64,000 nt of DNA from positions 930,001-994,000 of the forward strand of contig NZ_JALLPL010000001.1 of NCBI RefSeq assembly GCF_023276355.1, read 5' to 3'. Below, piece after piece: positions 46,145 to 54,252 of the stretch. Both the position numbers and the translations under genes were made by a program. Each line of letters begins with the position of its first letter. Position 1 is the stretch's first letter. The DNA is from Haloplanus sp. XH21. GTDB lineage: Archaea; Halobacteriota; Halobacteria; Halobacteriales; Haloferacaceae. The notes below the pieces were generated by a model. It made no database searches, was not told the DNA's origin, and saw nothing but the letters and a program-made list of their open reading frames with translations.

Positions 46145-46863
46145 TGGAACTCACCTCCCAGCTTCTTCTGGAAAGAATCAATATCCAAGTTAGCCACGAC
46201 CTCGTCGGCGATATACCGCAGAATATCCACCTGCACATCTTTCGGGATCTGTCTCCCGTGAATCGTGATCTTGCCCTTCTCATAGAAGGAGATGTTGTAC
46301 GTCGACTGATCAGGAAGATCGACCTTCGCCTTCTCCAAGGGCTCTGCCTCGTACTGCTGCCAGATCTCAGTCTCCTGGAGACCAGGCAGGTACCGTGCCG
46401 AGACACTGTTCGGCTTTTGACTTGACGGCTTGAAATCAGCCTCGCGAACTGTATTCGCCTGATCAACGACGTCCTTGATACCGTTCTCGTCAAACGTCAC
46501 AGCTTCATAGTGGATATCTGTGTCCAACAGATTCGACACCATTCGGACAATAGCGTTTTCTACGTCCTGATTGGGAAGATTCGCGTCGTAGGCCACGTAG
46601 CCGTTCCCGAGGAAGATGATTGGGTACATATCCGCGACCTTGATCTTCTCGTCATCTCCATCTAGGGTCGTGACCTCTGTCTCCTCTTCTTGTGCGTACT
46701 CGACGTAGCAAATCTCGCCCTGGAAGGTTTGGAAGCTGCGCGGCAGAGTGCCACTTCTCAAGTCTGCGCTGGACTCCAGCGCCGACATATTCTCTACGCG
46801 ATTTTCGATCTTTTCGAGATCAATGCCTTCGTTCCGTAATGGTAGTATCTTGTAGCTAGCCAT
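46141..46863 (-). CDS. Unknown protein encoded directly upstream of Argonaute
   Basis: The protein has 240 residues from the ATG at 46863, which has a GGTGAG Shine-Dalgarno and overlaps the preceding stop by 8 bases. I do not recognise the family. There are no membrane segments. The sequence alternates strands and short helices; two beta-rich parts (EICYVEYAQEEE...YPIIFLGNGYVAYD and YNISFYEKGKITIHGRQIP) suggest an alpha/beta or TBP-like repeat fold. It ends in the ATGA overlap with Argonaute, so both proteins are made in equal numbers, as expected for a partner subunit. It could also be a regulatory or decoy protein. Confidence 0.72.
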   Translation of the reverse strand: MASYKILPLRNEGIDLEKIENRVENMSALESSADLRSGTLPRSFQTFQGEICYVEYAQEEETEVTTLDGDDEKIKVADMYPIIFLGNGYVAYDANLPNQDVENAIVRMVSNLLDTDIHYEAVTFDENGIKDVVDQANTVREADFKPSSQKPNSVSARYLPGLQETEIWQQYEAEPLEKAKVDLPDQSTYNISFYEKGKITIHGRQIPKDVQVDILRYIADEVVANLDIDSFQKKLGGEFQ

Positions 46864-47974
46864 TGTACTCACCGTTTTGCGCGATTCTGGTCTGGATGAA
46901 TGGTTTAACCTGATTCTTGACCCTGTAGTACGCTGAACGACCCTGCTTCTCAGACTCAACCAAGCCATCTGCCTGCAAATTCTTCAGGTGGTACGACACC
47001 GTCGACTTGTCCCTGTCCAGCAGGTCGACAAGCTGAGACGGCCGTATTCCCTCCCTATGATTCCACAGCAACATATGGGTCAGAATCGTTACCTTCGTAT
47101 CCGATAACTCATACACTGTCTCCTCCACTTCGTCGAGGTTCAGTTTCCCTGCAGCAGACTCCACCGACTCACTACTACCCAACTCCAACTCCTTCACAAA
47201 CGCCTCGCGTAGCGAAGCAAGCAACAATTCCGTGAAGACACCGGGAATCCCGGTGCTGTACCGGTGGATTTCCTCAAGGAATTCCTCGGGGAGATCCAAC
47301 CCGTCATCGGACAGTACCTTGACTACCTGATTCAACGCCTCCAGTGAATCCTTCTCCGAGAACGGAGAGAGGTGGATCTCAGTAGAGGAGGGAAGTACTG
47401 GTTCAACATCCTCCCTGTGGTGCATCCAGTACTCAGGAGTCCACGACGTGACAAGGAACGCGTCGTCGACAACGCTCTCGATTACACGGAATGATTCGAT
47501 AAGACTCTCCTCCTCTGCCCACTCACAGTCATCAACGTAGACAACGACTTTTTCCAGGCCTCGAAGCTCATCTCTGACCTCGAAGATTCTCTCTTCCTCT
47601 TCACCAAGCTCCGTGAAGTCGTCTGCTTTGAAAGACCGCTGCTCGATCTCCGGTTCGATCTGGCCGAGAAGGTTGGAGACTGTTTGAATGAACTGGGTCT
47701 TCCCTACCTCCGAAATTCCGATAACCGGGAGGTGGTAGACGTTGCTTCGCTGAGAGAAGAACCCGATGTACTCCGCAACTTCCTCTAACTCTTCCTCGTG
47801 GTTTACTGCATTCTCCGGATTCTCCCGAAAGTACTGTTCCAAGTATTCTCTATTTACCTTCTCTGAGTCGATTCCCTGGTCCTGTAGCCAGGCCTCATAG
47901 TTACTGATCTGGCCTTCCTGACCCCTCTCGAATGCTTCTTGGAACCGATTCAGTTTGTCTTGCTCGTCATCCAT
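46856..47974 (-). CDS. P-loop ATPase with C-terminal winged helix, head of the Argonaute operon
   Basis: Start chosen at the ATG at 47974 (MDDEQDKLNRF); an in-frame ATG at 48013 is too close to the TATA box near 48025. The 372-residue protein has Walker A VIGISEVGKTQF (about 95), Walker B KVVVYVDDCEWAEEE and an Orc/STAND-like sensor region SWTPEYWMH. The last 80 residues form an ArsR-like winged helix (PSQLVDLLDRDKSTVSYHLKNLQADGLVE). It may sense invasion and regulate or load the Argonaute complex; that is inference from its position. Confidence 0.75.
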   Translation of the reverse strand: MDDEQDKLNRFQEAFERGQEGQISNYEAWLQDQGIDSEKVNREYLEQYFRENPENAVNHEEELEEVAEYIGFFSQRSNVYHLPVIGISEVGKTQFIQTVSNLLGQIEPEIEQRSFKADDFTELGEEEERIFEVRDELRGLEKVVVYVDDCEWAEEESLIESFRVIESVVDDAFLVTSWTPEYWMHHREDVEPVLPSSTEIHLSPFSEKDSLEALNQVVKVLSDDGLDLPEEFLEEIHRYSTGIPGVFTELLLASLREAFVKELELGSSESVESAAGKLNLDEVEETVYELSDTKVTILTHMLLWNHREGIRPSQLVDLLDRDKSTVSYHLKNLQADGLVESEKQGRSAYYRVKNQVKPFIQTRIAQNGEYNG

Positions 47975-48099
47975 TAGGTGAAACCACTCTCGTTTTCTCA
48001 AACTATACTCCATCAGCAAAACTATTAAAACCTTTGCCGGTTATTCCACTAGTAGGACAGTTGACCGTTTCTAGGTCACACCGGAGGAGGGGAAAACCC
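47975..48099. promoter_or_regulatory. Divergent promoter of the Argonaute operon and the PLD-NTPase gene
   Basis: The AT-rich ACTATTAAAACC (48021-48032) reads as TATA TTTTAATAG on minus, about 50 bp before the ATG at 47974, and can serve the plus-strand gene as well. The plus gene has a very strong Shine-Dalgarno GGAGGAGGGG at 48083-48092, eight bases before its ATG at 48100. Both defence modules may thus share control. Confidence 0.55.
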
Positions 48100-50133
48100 A
48101 TGCCAGAAAACCCAAACACACTCTACGAAACCGCAGTACAGCTCAGCGAAGACGAAGAAGCAGAGCTAGAGTTAGCCACACTCAAAACCAGAGATAACTT
48201 CGAGACCTACTTCACCGACGACGTAACCGACATACGCGCAATCACATACTCCGATTCACCGGAGACACTCCTCAACCTTCTACAAGACATCGGAACAGAC
48301 GACGTCAACCTCGAAGTCGTCATCGGAGACAACACACTCGACTACAGAAAGAAACTACGCGGCAAAGAACAACTCGCCGAAAAACTCGAACGCCTCCAAC
48401 GCGAAAACCGGCTACGCATCTACCTCGCCAGCCTCCGAAGCAACGAGGTCCACTCCAAACTATACATACTACAACACCAAGACGGCTCTCGGACCAACAT
48501 CCTCGGATCACCCAACCTCAGCGAACAAGGCTGGGGATCAACACGGCAAAAAAACGCGATAGCCGTCTTCAAAACCGATGGCAACCAACCGCTCGACAAC
48601 GTCTTCGACACCTGGTACGACGAGCACAAAGGCTACGCCGACCAGTTCATGCAAGACCTCACCGACCAGCTCGAAGAGGTCGACGACAAAGAACGCGAAG
48701 AGATCATACACGCGTGGGTGGACGGCCGCACCACGTCCCAAGAAGAAGAGGCCGAACTCGAACAAGAACTGACCGAACGACTGGACGAAGCAAACGTCGA
48801 AAAAGCAACCATCATAGGAGAATTCGAAGACCCAGACCTGACACTAGCCGTCAGCAACAACGAGAACCAAGCCGATCAGACTATCACACAATCACTCAAC
48901 GGATTCGACGACATTCTCACCGACCTTAGAGAAGAAACCCGCTCCATCGATGCAGCGATAGACGGCAAAACCCTTCGAGCCTCACCCGGTGCGATCAGCA
49001 AACACTCGAAAGAGAAGTTCGGAGCACCGAAGATGTGGTTCAACAGCGACGACAAACTCATACTACAAACTGAATCGGCAAAGCAGCTGGAGCTGACACG
49101 CGAGCTTCCGGACAACCCGGAGAAAATCGATCAAGCCCTGGAATACCTGGAACAGTACTTCCAGACAGTGGACAAGTTCGGGCGCACAGACCATCCAGAG
49201 GCAGTCAAGGCCCAGATGTGGGAAGCCATCATCTGGTTCTTCTGGACACCATTCATCAACCGGTACGCAGCAGTCTACAAAGACAACGGCATAGACCTCG
49301 ACAAGTACCTGCCCAGCCTCTACGTCTACGGAGAACCCGGAAGCGGCAAAGGCACTCTCACCCGCTACGCATTCCATCTACTTTCCAACGGCCATGTCAC
49401 AGAACCCAAAGACGGCGACGACCTAAACAAAACCAACCTCACCAGAGTCCGCAGAGTCGACTCAGTCTTCCCCGTCGTATTCGATGACATCGATCCTAAA
49501 GACCTGGACATCGAGACCTACCTCAACTTCCGGCAGAAGCACTGGACCGGCGAAGTAGATATTCCAGCACTCGCATTCATCAGCAACGACAACCTCCCCC
49601 GAAGCCGGATACAGCACCGGGCCAAAATCCTCAACTTCGACATCCAATTCAAAGACACTCATCAAACCGCGAAGTACGTGAACGACCTAACAGAGCGAAG
49701 CAACCCCTTGTTCACTTGGTTCGCGGAAATCTTCAAAACCAGAGACGTCATAATGCGGAGCCAAGACGCCGACACCCTCGCAGAAGCCCGGCAAATCTTC
49801 AAAAACCTCTACAACCGGGCAAACCGGGAACTACCCAGCTACTTCCCTGAAGAACCTGCCGAGAAAAAATACGATATCGGGAAATGGATGTGGGAAGACG
49901 CCTACGAAAGCGGCCTCATCCAATTCCAGAGAAGAAACGGTAACCTCATCGCCAAGTTCGACGATTCACTCAGCGTCTACAGCAGTGTCCGGAAATACGG
50001 CCGCACACTCCCAAACGAAGCACGCGCACAACAGGACGGCAACCAGATACAAATCAAAGCCGAAGAAGCCGTAGCAGACTGGTTCCCCTTCAACATCAAC
50101 GAAGACAAAGGCCTAATCTCACGATTCCTGTGA
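48100..50133 (+). CDS. PLD-like nuclease fused to P-loop NTPase (SF3-like)
   Basis: From the ATG at 48100 the protein has 677 residues. The N-terminal 200 form a phospholipase D-like domain with HSKLYIL (His118, Lys120) and SPNLSEQGW, one HKD-type half-site, so it should dimerise. A helical linker follows. The C-terminal motor has Walker A YGEPGSGKGTLTR (411-419), Walker B VVFDDID and a sensor Asn in AFISNDN, which resembles D5/SF3-type helicases. The combination suggests a DNA-cutting defence or replication protein. It is transcribed divergently from the Argonaute operon. Confidence 0.7.
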   Translation: MPENPNTLYETAVQLSEDEEAELELATLKTRDNFETYFTDDVTDIRAITYSDSPETLLNLLQDIGTDDVNLEVVIGDNTLDYRKKLRGKEQLAEKLERLQRENRLRIYLASLRSNEVHSKLYILQHQDGSRTNILGSPNLSEQGWGSTRQKNAIAVFKTDGNQPLDNVFDTWYDEHKGYADQFMQDLTDQLEEVDDKEREEIIHAWVDGRTTSQEEEAELEQELTERLDEANVEKATIIGEFEDPDLTLAVSNNENQADQTITQSLNGFDDILTDLREETRSIDAAIDGKTLRASPGAISKHSKEKFGAPKMWFNSDDKLILQTESAKQLELTRELPDNPEKIDQALEYLEQYFQTVDKFGRTDHPEAVKAQMWEAIIWFFWTPFINRYAAVYKDNGIDLDKYLPSLYVYGEPGSGKGTLTRYAFHLLSNGHVTEPKDGDDLNKTNLTRVRRVDSVFPVVFDDIDPKDLDIETYLNFRQKHWTGEVDIPALAFISNDNLPRSRIQHRAKILNFDIQFKDTHQTAKYVNDLTERSNPLFTWFAEIFKTRDVIMRSQDADTLAEARQIFKNLYNRANRELPSYFPEEPAEKKYDIGKWMWEDAYESGLIQFQRRNGNLIAKFDDSLSVYSSVRKYGRTLPNEARAQQDGNQIQIKAEEAVADWFPFNINEDKGLISRFL

Positions 50134-50162
50134 AAGCTTAGAGAACCGAGGGAGTCTGTAGC

Positions 50163-52700
50163 TTAGGCTGCTGCGGGTTGGTCCTGTTCAGCTAAACGTA
50201 CGTACTCATTCAGAGAAGCATTACAGAGAGCATAGAAGGATATGAAGAAGTGTATTGAGAGTTCACGACTGTTTTCTATAACATCTCCATGTGCGATTTG
50301 ATTACGTCGCTGTCTTACAGTCTCATCTAAGAAGGTGCTGAAGACGCCATCAAAGAAGTGTGAAATCAAACTACCCAGATTCTTTGTTTGGCTACGATCT
50401 CTTCCAGGCATCTTGAACTTGGTCTCGTGATCTTCCTCAATTATCTCTCCGCCGGCCTCCTCAACTAGATCAGCTAACACTCCTTCAAACTGGAGAACAA
50501 TGCCGGCCAGGAACCCCCTGTAGTGTCCTTCCTCAAACTCCATCAACAAATCGTTCAACAGTTCTCTACGCTCCTCAAAGAACTCGATATTCTCAAACGT
50601 ATTTCGAGCCTGATCTAGGAGCTCTTGGTCAAAACGGTTAACGACAAACTCCCGCGCTTCCTCTTTATCTGACTCCAGCAGTTCCTGAAACTCCTCGAAC
50701 TCGGGTAGAGTCATAAACCAAGACCAAGCGTAATTATCTCTGGACGCCAAGTACTGACGAAGCGCCTGTCTTCCTTCATCACTTTCACAGCTTTCTATCA
50801 GAAGCTGATTCAAACTAATCAAGTCATTGTCATCATCCGGCGGAAAGAACGGAGCCATCCGGTCAAATACATCCTCGGTAAGAGCCTTCTTGATAATGGG
50901 AATATCCTTAGCCTGGCCGATATTCATCCGATACCAATCCAAATTCATCGTGCCGGCGAATGTCTGGAAGAACTCTCTGTAAAGTGGTGTATTCAGCAAT
51001 CGTGATATTGCATCTGCTATCTGATCGTTTTCAACTTGGACACCAATCATCGTATTATCAAACATTGCGTCCTCAACCTCTACAGAGTAGCAGCGAGGAG
51101 TGTCGAAGAATTCGGGAATAACCAAGTCCACGCTGTCGATTTTGCCCCGGTATTCAGGTAGGAAATACGGTCCTCTTTTGCGGGGATTAACTGATACATC
51201 CCGTAGATAGTCAGCTAAACCACTGTATCCATCATTCTCCAGCTCTTTGATGATGTTCTCCTCTGTGACCTCAACTCCCTTCTTCTCCTGCTCTTCCACA
51301 TAGGATTGTAGATCTAAGATATATCGATTAATTCTATCCTCAGTAATTGAGTGGATGTCATCACGAGGGTTCTTGATAAGTGGTCGGAAGAATCGGTCCT
51401 CGATTTCCGAATCTTCTTTTTCACCAACGTTGAAATAAAATAAATCATTATTTCCTGTTTGAACACCTGATCCGAGAGTGACACCAGGTAAATCACCCAG
51501 TCTTGGGAACTGTTCAGAGGTGACTATGTCGTAGATTGGCGGGTTTGAGAGTATCCGCATCACATTTTTACCTTCAAGATCGGCGTGAGATGCTCGCACG
51601 ATTTCTGCGTCGTAGGGATTATGTCGGTTTTGAACAATTCCTTTCAACGGTTGCTCAAAGAGTCCACGAGCATTTTCTGGTAGTTCTGGCTTGTTGAATC
51701 TCGCAATCCCTGTTTCTCGCTCTTCCGGCGACCTATTCTCTTTGATAAAGGTTAGCAGCACCAGTTCTGGAGCTCTAGCGTAGTTGAATGTGCCAATCGG
51801 CATTTCTACGATTCTATGGATGCTACAGGATTCAACCAGATGTTGCACCAGACCCTCTCTCAAAGCGGTTTTGGGAAGTACGAATGCTCCACGTCCTCCT
51901 TCTTTCAGGTGCTCTGCTGCCTTCGCTACGAACCCAGCTGCAGTCGTGGATCCGATATCCGGGTATCTGTTTCGGAGTTCATCACGTTTCTCCGGAATGA
52001 TTTGATGCATTCTTCCGACCGGTGGGTTCCCAATCACCGCGTCAAACTTTCGTGATTCATCCTTTTCACCCAGCTCTTGCTGACCTAACTGATTCCAGTC
52101 GAAGAAATCGGTATTCAGAATCTCAGCGTTGCTAATGTCTTTCAACCGGGCTTGAGCTAATTTAGCGATAACCGGATTAATCTCTATCCCGACCAATTGC
52201 GCCTCTTCGTTCTCTTCGGCGGCTTGTTTCAGAAGGTTGCCTGTTCCCGTCGCAATATCCAAAACAGAATCGTCAGACGAGGAGACTGCCCAGCCAGCTA
52301 AAATCTCGGTTACCGCTTTGGGAGTAAACCCTGCTAAGTACCCAGAATCAATCAGCTTCTCTAACGCTTCATCAATGCTGATCTCATCACCCTGTATTTG
52401 GCCAATAATTATCTCCTCCAAGAGTTCTACAAGTGAGTTTGCTTCGGAAGAGGTGTAGTACCGTGCCGTCTTGTCGAATCCTATGAATCCGTTTGCAGTA
52501 GCGAAGAAGGTCCGATCAACATCGTCTGGAAGATCTTCTAACTGACTCTGCGGCCTTCTCGGTCGGTAGAAGTAAAGAGTAGAATCTTCTAATGTGATTT
52601 TAATTCCGTCATCCAAGACCTCGCTTGATTCTACCCTCGATATCTCTGATAACCCTTTGAATAAGTCCGGATCTAGTTGGGGAAGGTCATTATGACGCAT
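50163..52700 (-). CDS. N6-adenine DNA methyltransferase, large stand-alone
   Basis: This 845-residue protein has AdoMet motif I LDIATGTGNLLKQA (about residue 148), the acidic end of strand 2 in GIEINPVIAK, and catalytic motif IV as GNPPVG. In gamma-class enzymes the fourth residue is normally Tyr or Phe, so the Val is unusual. An HsdM-like N-terminus precedes it and a long C-terminal part of unknown role follows; the final 100 residues could be a specificity or dimerisation region. No restriction subunit, PglZ or BREX gene is next to it. It could be an orphan modification enzyme or part of a defence system with the neighbours. Confidence 0.75.
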   Translation of the reverse strand: MRHNDLPQLDPDLFKGLSEISRVESSEVLDDGIKITLEDSTLYFYRPRRPQSQLEDLPDDVDRTFFATANGFIGFDKTARYYTSSEANSLVELLEEIIIGQIQGDEISIDEALEKLIDSGYLAGFTPKAVTEILAGWAVSSSDDSVLDIATGTGNLLKQAAEENEEAQLVGIEINPVIAKLAQARLKDISNAEILNTDFFDWNQLGQQELGEKDESRKFDAVIGNPPVGRMHQIIPEKRDELRNRYPDIGSTTAAGFVAKAAEHLKEGGRGAFVLPKTALREGLVQHLVESCSIHRIVEMPIGTFNYARAPELVLLTFIKENRSPEERETGIARFNKPELPENARGLFEQPLKGIVQNRHNPYDAEIVRASHADLEGKNVMRILSNPPIYDIVTSEQFPRLGDLPGVTLGSGVQTGNNDLFYFNVGEKEDSEIEDRFFRPLIKNPRDDIHSITEDRINRYILDLQSYVEEQEKKGVEVTEENIIKELENDGYSGLADYLRDVSVNPRKRGPYFLPEYRGKIDSVDLVIPEFFDTPRCYSVEVEDAMFDNTMIGVQVENDQIADAISRLLNTPLYREFFQTFAGTMNLDWYRMNIGQAKDIPIIKKALTEDVFDRMAPFFPPDDDNDLISLNQLLIESCESDEGRQALRQYLASRDNYAWSWFMTLPEFEEFQELLESDKEEAREFVVNRFDQELLDQARNTFENIEFFEERRELLNDLLMEFEEGHYRGFLAGIVLQFEGVLADLVEEAGGEIIEEDHETKFKMPGRDRSQTKNLGSLISHFFDGVFSTFLDETVRQRRNQIAHGDVIENSRELSIHFFISFYALCNASLNEYVRLAEQDQPAAA

Positions 52701-52758
52701 TGATTGTATCGTGTGTCTCCCTCAACTCTCATATGTATTAGGCCAGATATTTGGAGAC

Positions 52759-52998
52759 CTACCCCTCTTTCCTCAAGTCATATCTTCGGAAGTGGATGTC
52801 CGGTATTTCGCCGTTGTCCAGTTGGATGGTGTAGATGAAGTTGTCTTCGCTGTTGCCGGTGATTGATGAGGCGTCGTCGAATTCAATATGGATGATCTCT
52901 CCGGTTTTGCCGTGGAGGTGTGTGTCGGGGCCGCGTTCTTTGTCGAGTATGAGTTTGATGCGGTCTCCTTTCTGGTAGGCCTGCGCGATAGGAATCAC
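52759..52998 (-). CDS. Small SH3/KOW-like hypothetical protein
   Basis: This 79-residue protein is probably all-beta (GDRIKLIL...HGKTGEIIHIEFDD...NFIYTIQLDNGEIPDIHFRRYDLR), the pattern of small SH3- or KOW-like barrels found on haloarchaeal plasmids. It overlaps the following HTH gene's stop by 4 bp. Function unknown. Confidence 0.6.
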   Translation of the reverse strand: MIPIAQAYQKGDRIKLILDKERGPDTHLHGKTGEIIHIEFDDASSITGNSEDNFIYTIQLDNGEIPDIHFRRYDLRKEG

Positions 52999-53225
52999 TC
53001 CGTAGCGTGTTCAAGGAGTTTGTCTTGTGCGAGGGCGGTGATCAGGAGGGTTCGTTCCTGTGGGGTCATTTTTTGGAAGGCGTTTTTGTAGCGGTTGATG
53101 GTGTCGCGGGAGACGTTGAGTTCGTCGGCGGTCTGTGTCTGGTTGAGGCGTGTGATTGCGTCGATGTACTGCTGGGTGGTTTTTCGGGTTAGTCCGTATT
53201 TTTCGAGGAGTTGGTCCGCGTTCAT
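52995..53225 (-). CDS. Small helix-turn-helix protein
   Basis: The ATG at 53225 gives 76 residues. YGLTRKTTQQYIDAI and TADELNVSRDTINRYKNAF form helix-turn-helix-type DNA-binding helices, similar to the small HTH proteins of phages and plasmids. Longer upstream frames are Arg/His-rich shadows. It overlaps the KOW-like gene, which suggests a two-gene unit. Confidence 0.65.
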   Translation of the reverse strand: MNADQLLEKYGLTRKTTQQYIDAITRLNQTQTADELNVSRDTINRYKNAFQKMTPQERTLLITALAQDKLLEHATE

Positions 53226-53296
53226 CTCTGAAAAATTGTCTACTGTTTGAATTTTATTAGAGAAAGGGGAGGATGGGAAAAGAGCAGTGTTTTTTG

Positions 53297-53641
53297 TTAC
53301 TGGTTTGTGTTGGTGAATCCTTGTTTTTTGAGGTTGCGGCTCCACTGCTCTGCGAATTCTTGGACTGAGGGAAGCCCGTTTTCGCTGTGTTGGTGAATGT
53401 TGGGGTGTTGTGTGTATCGGACTGGGGTCCATTCGTTGTCTTGGATTTTGAAGACGATTTCGGGGTCGCTCATGATGTCGCCGTGCTGTGTGTAGTAGTG
53501 TGCGACGCTTAGCCGGTTCTCTCCGATTTTCTCGATGGTGAGGTCCATCGATCCGGAGGCTTCTATCTCGTAGTGTTCCCCGATCTCCATGTCCTCGGCT
53601 GTGGTTCCCTGTTCTCGAAGGATTTGTTTGACTGCTTCCAC
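53297..53641 (-). CDS. Hypothetical protein, DUF6908-like
   Basis: This 114-residue protein has the pattern MDLTIEKIGENRLSVAHYYTQHGDIMSDPEIVFKI...WTPVRYTQHP, which I associate with the plasmid-borne DUF6908 family; this match is from memory of the pattern. No function is known. It lies between the HTH gene and another small gene, all on the minus strand. Confidence 0.6.
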   Translation of the reverse strand: MEAVKQILREQGTTAEDMEIGEHYEIEASGSMDLTIEKIGENRLSVAHYYTQHGDIMSDPEIVFKIQDNEWTPVRYTQHPNIHQHSENGLPSVQEFAEQWSRNLKKQGFTNTNQ

Positions 53642-53650
53642 CCCTGGCTT

Positions 53651-53935
53651 TCACCCTTCGACGGCCTCTCTCACGCTGGACGGGTTTTGGTTGATTAGCT
53701 GGTCGAGTCGTTGTTTCAGGTCTTGCGGTGAGTCGAAGGCTGTGATGGTGTAGCTCTCGACGACTGTCCCGTCCCGGTTCCTGACGTTGTACTCGTCGTG
53801 TTCGGGGTGGCTCCAGTCCACTTTTTCGAGGGTGTAGCCTCGGTATTCTACGGTGTGGCCGCAGGGCCTGTTTAGTGCGTAGTTGTATAGGGTTTCGAAC
53901 TTTTCCAACTGGTCGTCGTGTGTGCCGACTTGCAT
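53651..53935 (-). CDS. Hypothetical protein (94 aa)
   Basis: The ATG at 53935 is preceded by AAGGTGAT at Shine-Dalgarno distance. The protein has 94 residues; the core VEYRGYTLEKVDWSHPEHDEYNVRN is beta-rich, and a C-terminal amphipathic helix (SPQDLKQRLDQLI) follows. Family unknown. It is the first gene of a four-gene minus-strand group. Confidence 0.6.
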   Translation of the reverse strand: MQVGTHDDQLEKFETLYNYALNRPCGHTVEYRGYTLEKVDWSHPEHDEYNVRNRDGTVVESYTITAFDSPQDLKQRLDQLINQNPSSVREAVEG

Positions 53936-53946
53936 CAAAATCACCT

Positions 53947-53988
53947 TATCTTACAAATAGTCTACAACTTTTAAATAAGTATCTTACA
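53947..53988 (-). promoter_or_regulatory. Promoter with flanking TGTAAGATA repeats
   Basis: On the minus strand TGTAAGATA occurs at 53988-53980 and again at 53955-53947, with a TATA-like TATTTAAAAG between. Identical repeats bracketing a TATA box are a likely operator of the small-gene operon starting at 53935. Confidence 0.5.
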
Positions 53989-54252
53989 CTTCGACAGATA
54001 AGGGTTTGAAAACCTGCCCCGAAACAGCTCCGGACCAAACACCAGGAACGCAACGATGGGCCTGAAACAGGTCAGAAACAAACTCGGCAGGTCAGACAGA
54101 AAGGTTTGAAACAGTGCTGAGAAACTAACGACTTACTACTGTACGTTGATCTCGAAAGATTCGGAGCCGGTTATCTCTCAGGGCCTACTGCCTTAGTCAA
54201 GGGGCCAAATCCCCTCCGAAGTACTCCATCGAGTACCTGATACTTGGCTGTG
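53989..54252. other. Gene-free stretch with short repeated motifs
   Basis: No credible gene is seen. Variants of GGTTTGAAA occur at about 54004-54012 and 54107-54115, and CCTGAAACAGG occurs near 54064. A T-rich minus-strand region toward 54240 may end the small-gene transcripts. Nothing is clear enough to name an origin or RNA. Confidence 0.3.

Noticed and set aside
50163-52700. BREX PglX
   Set aside because: No PglZ, BrxC or BrxL gene nearby, so the methyltransferase is treated as stand-alone.
52995-53654. Longer 219-codon version of the small HTH gene
   Set aside because: The added N-terminal part is Arg/His/Pro-rich and runs antiframe to the DUF6908-like gene; the ATG at 53225 gives a compact HTH protein.
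54180-54245. Possible tRNA or structured RNA around GGGGCCAAATCCCC
   Set aside because: No acceptor stem, anticodon arm or proper T-loop could be drawn on either strand.
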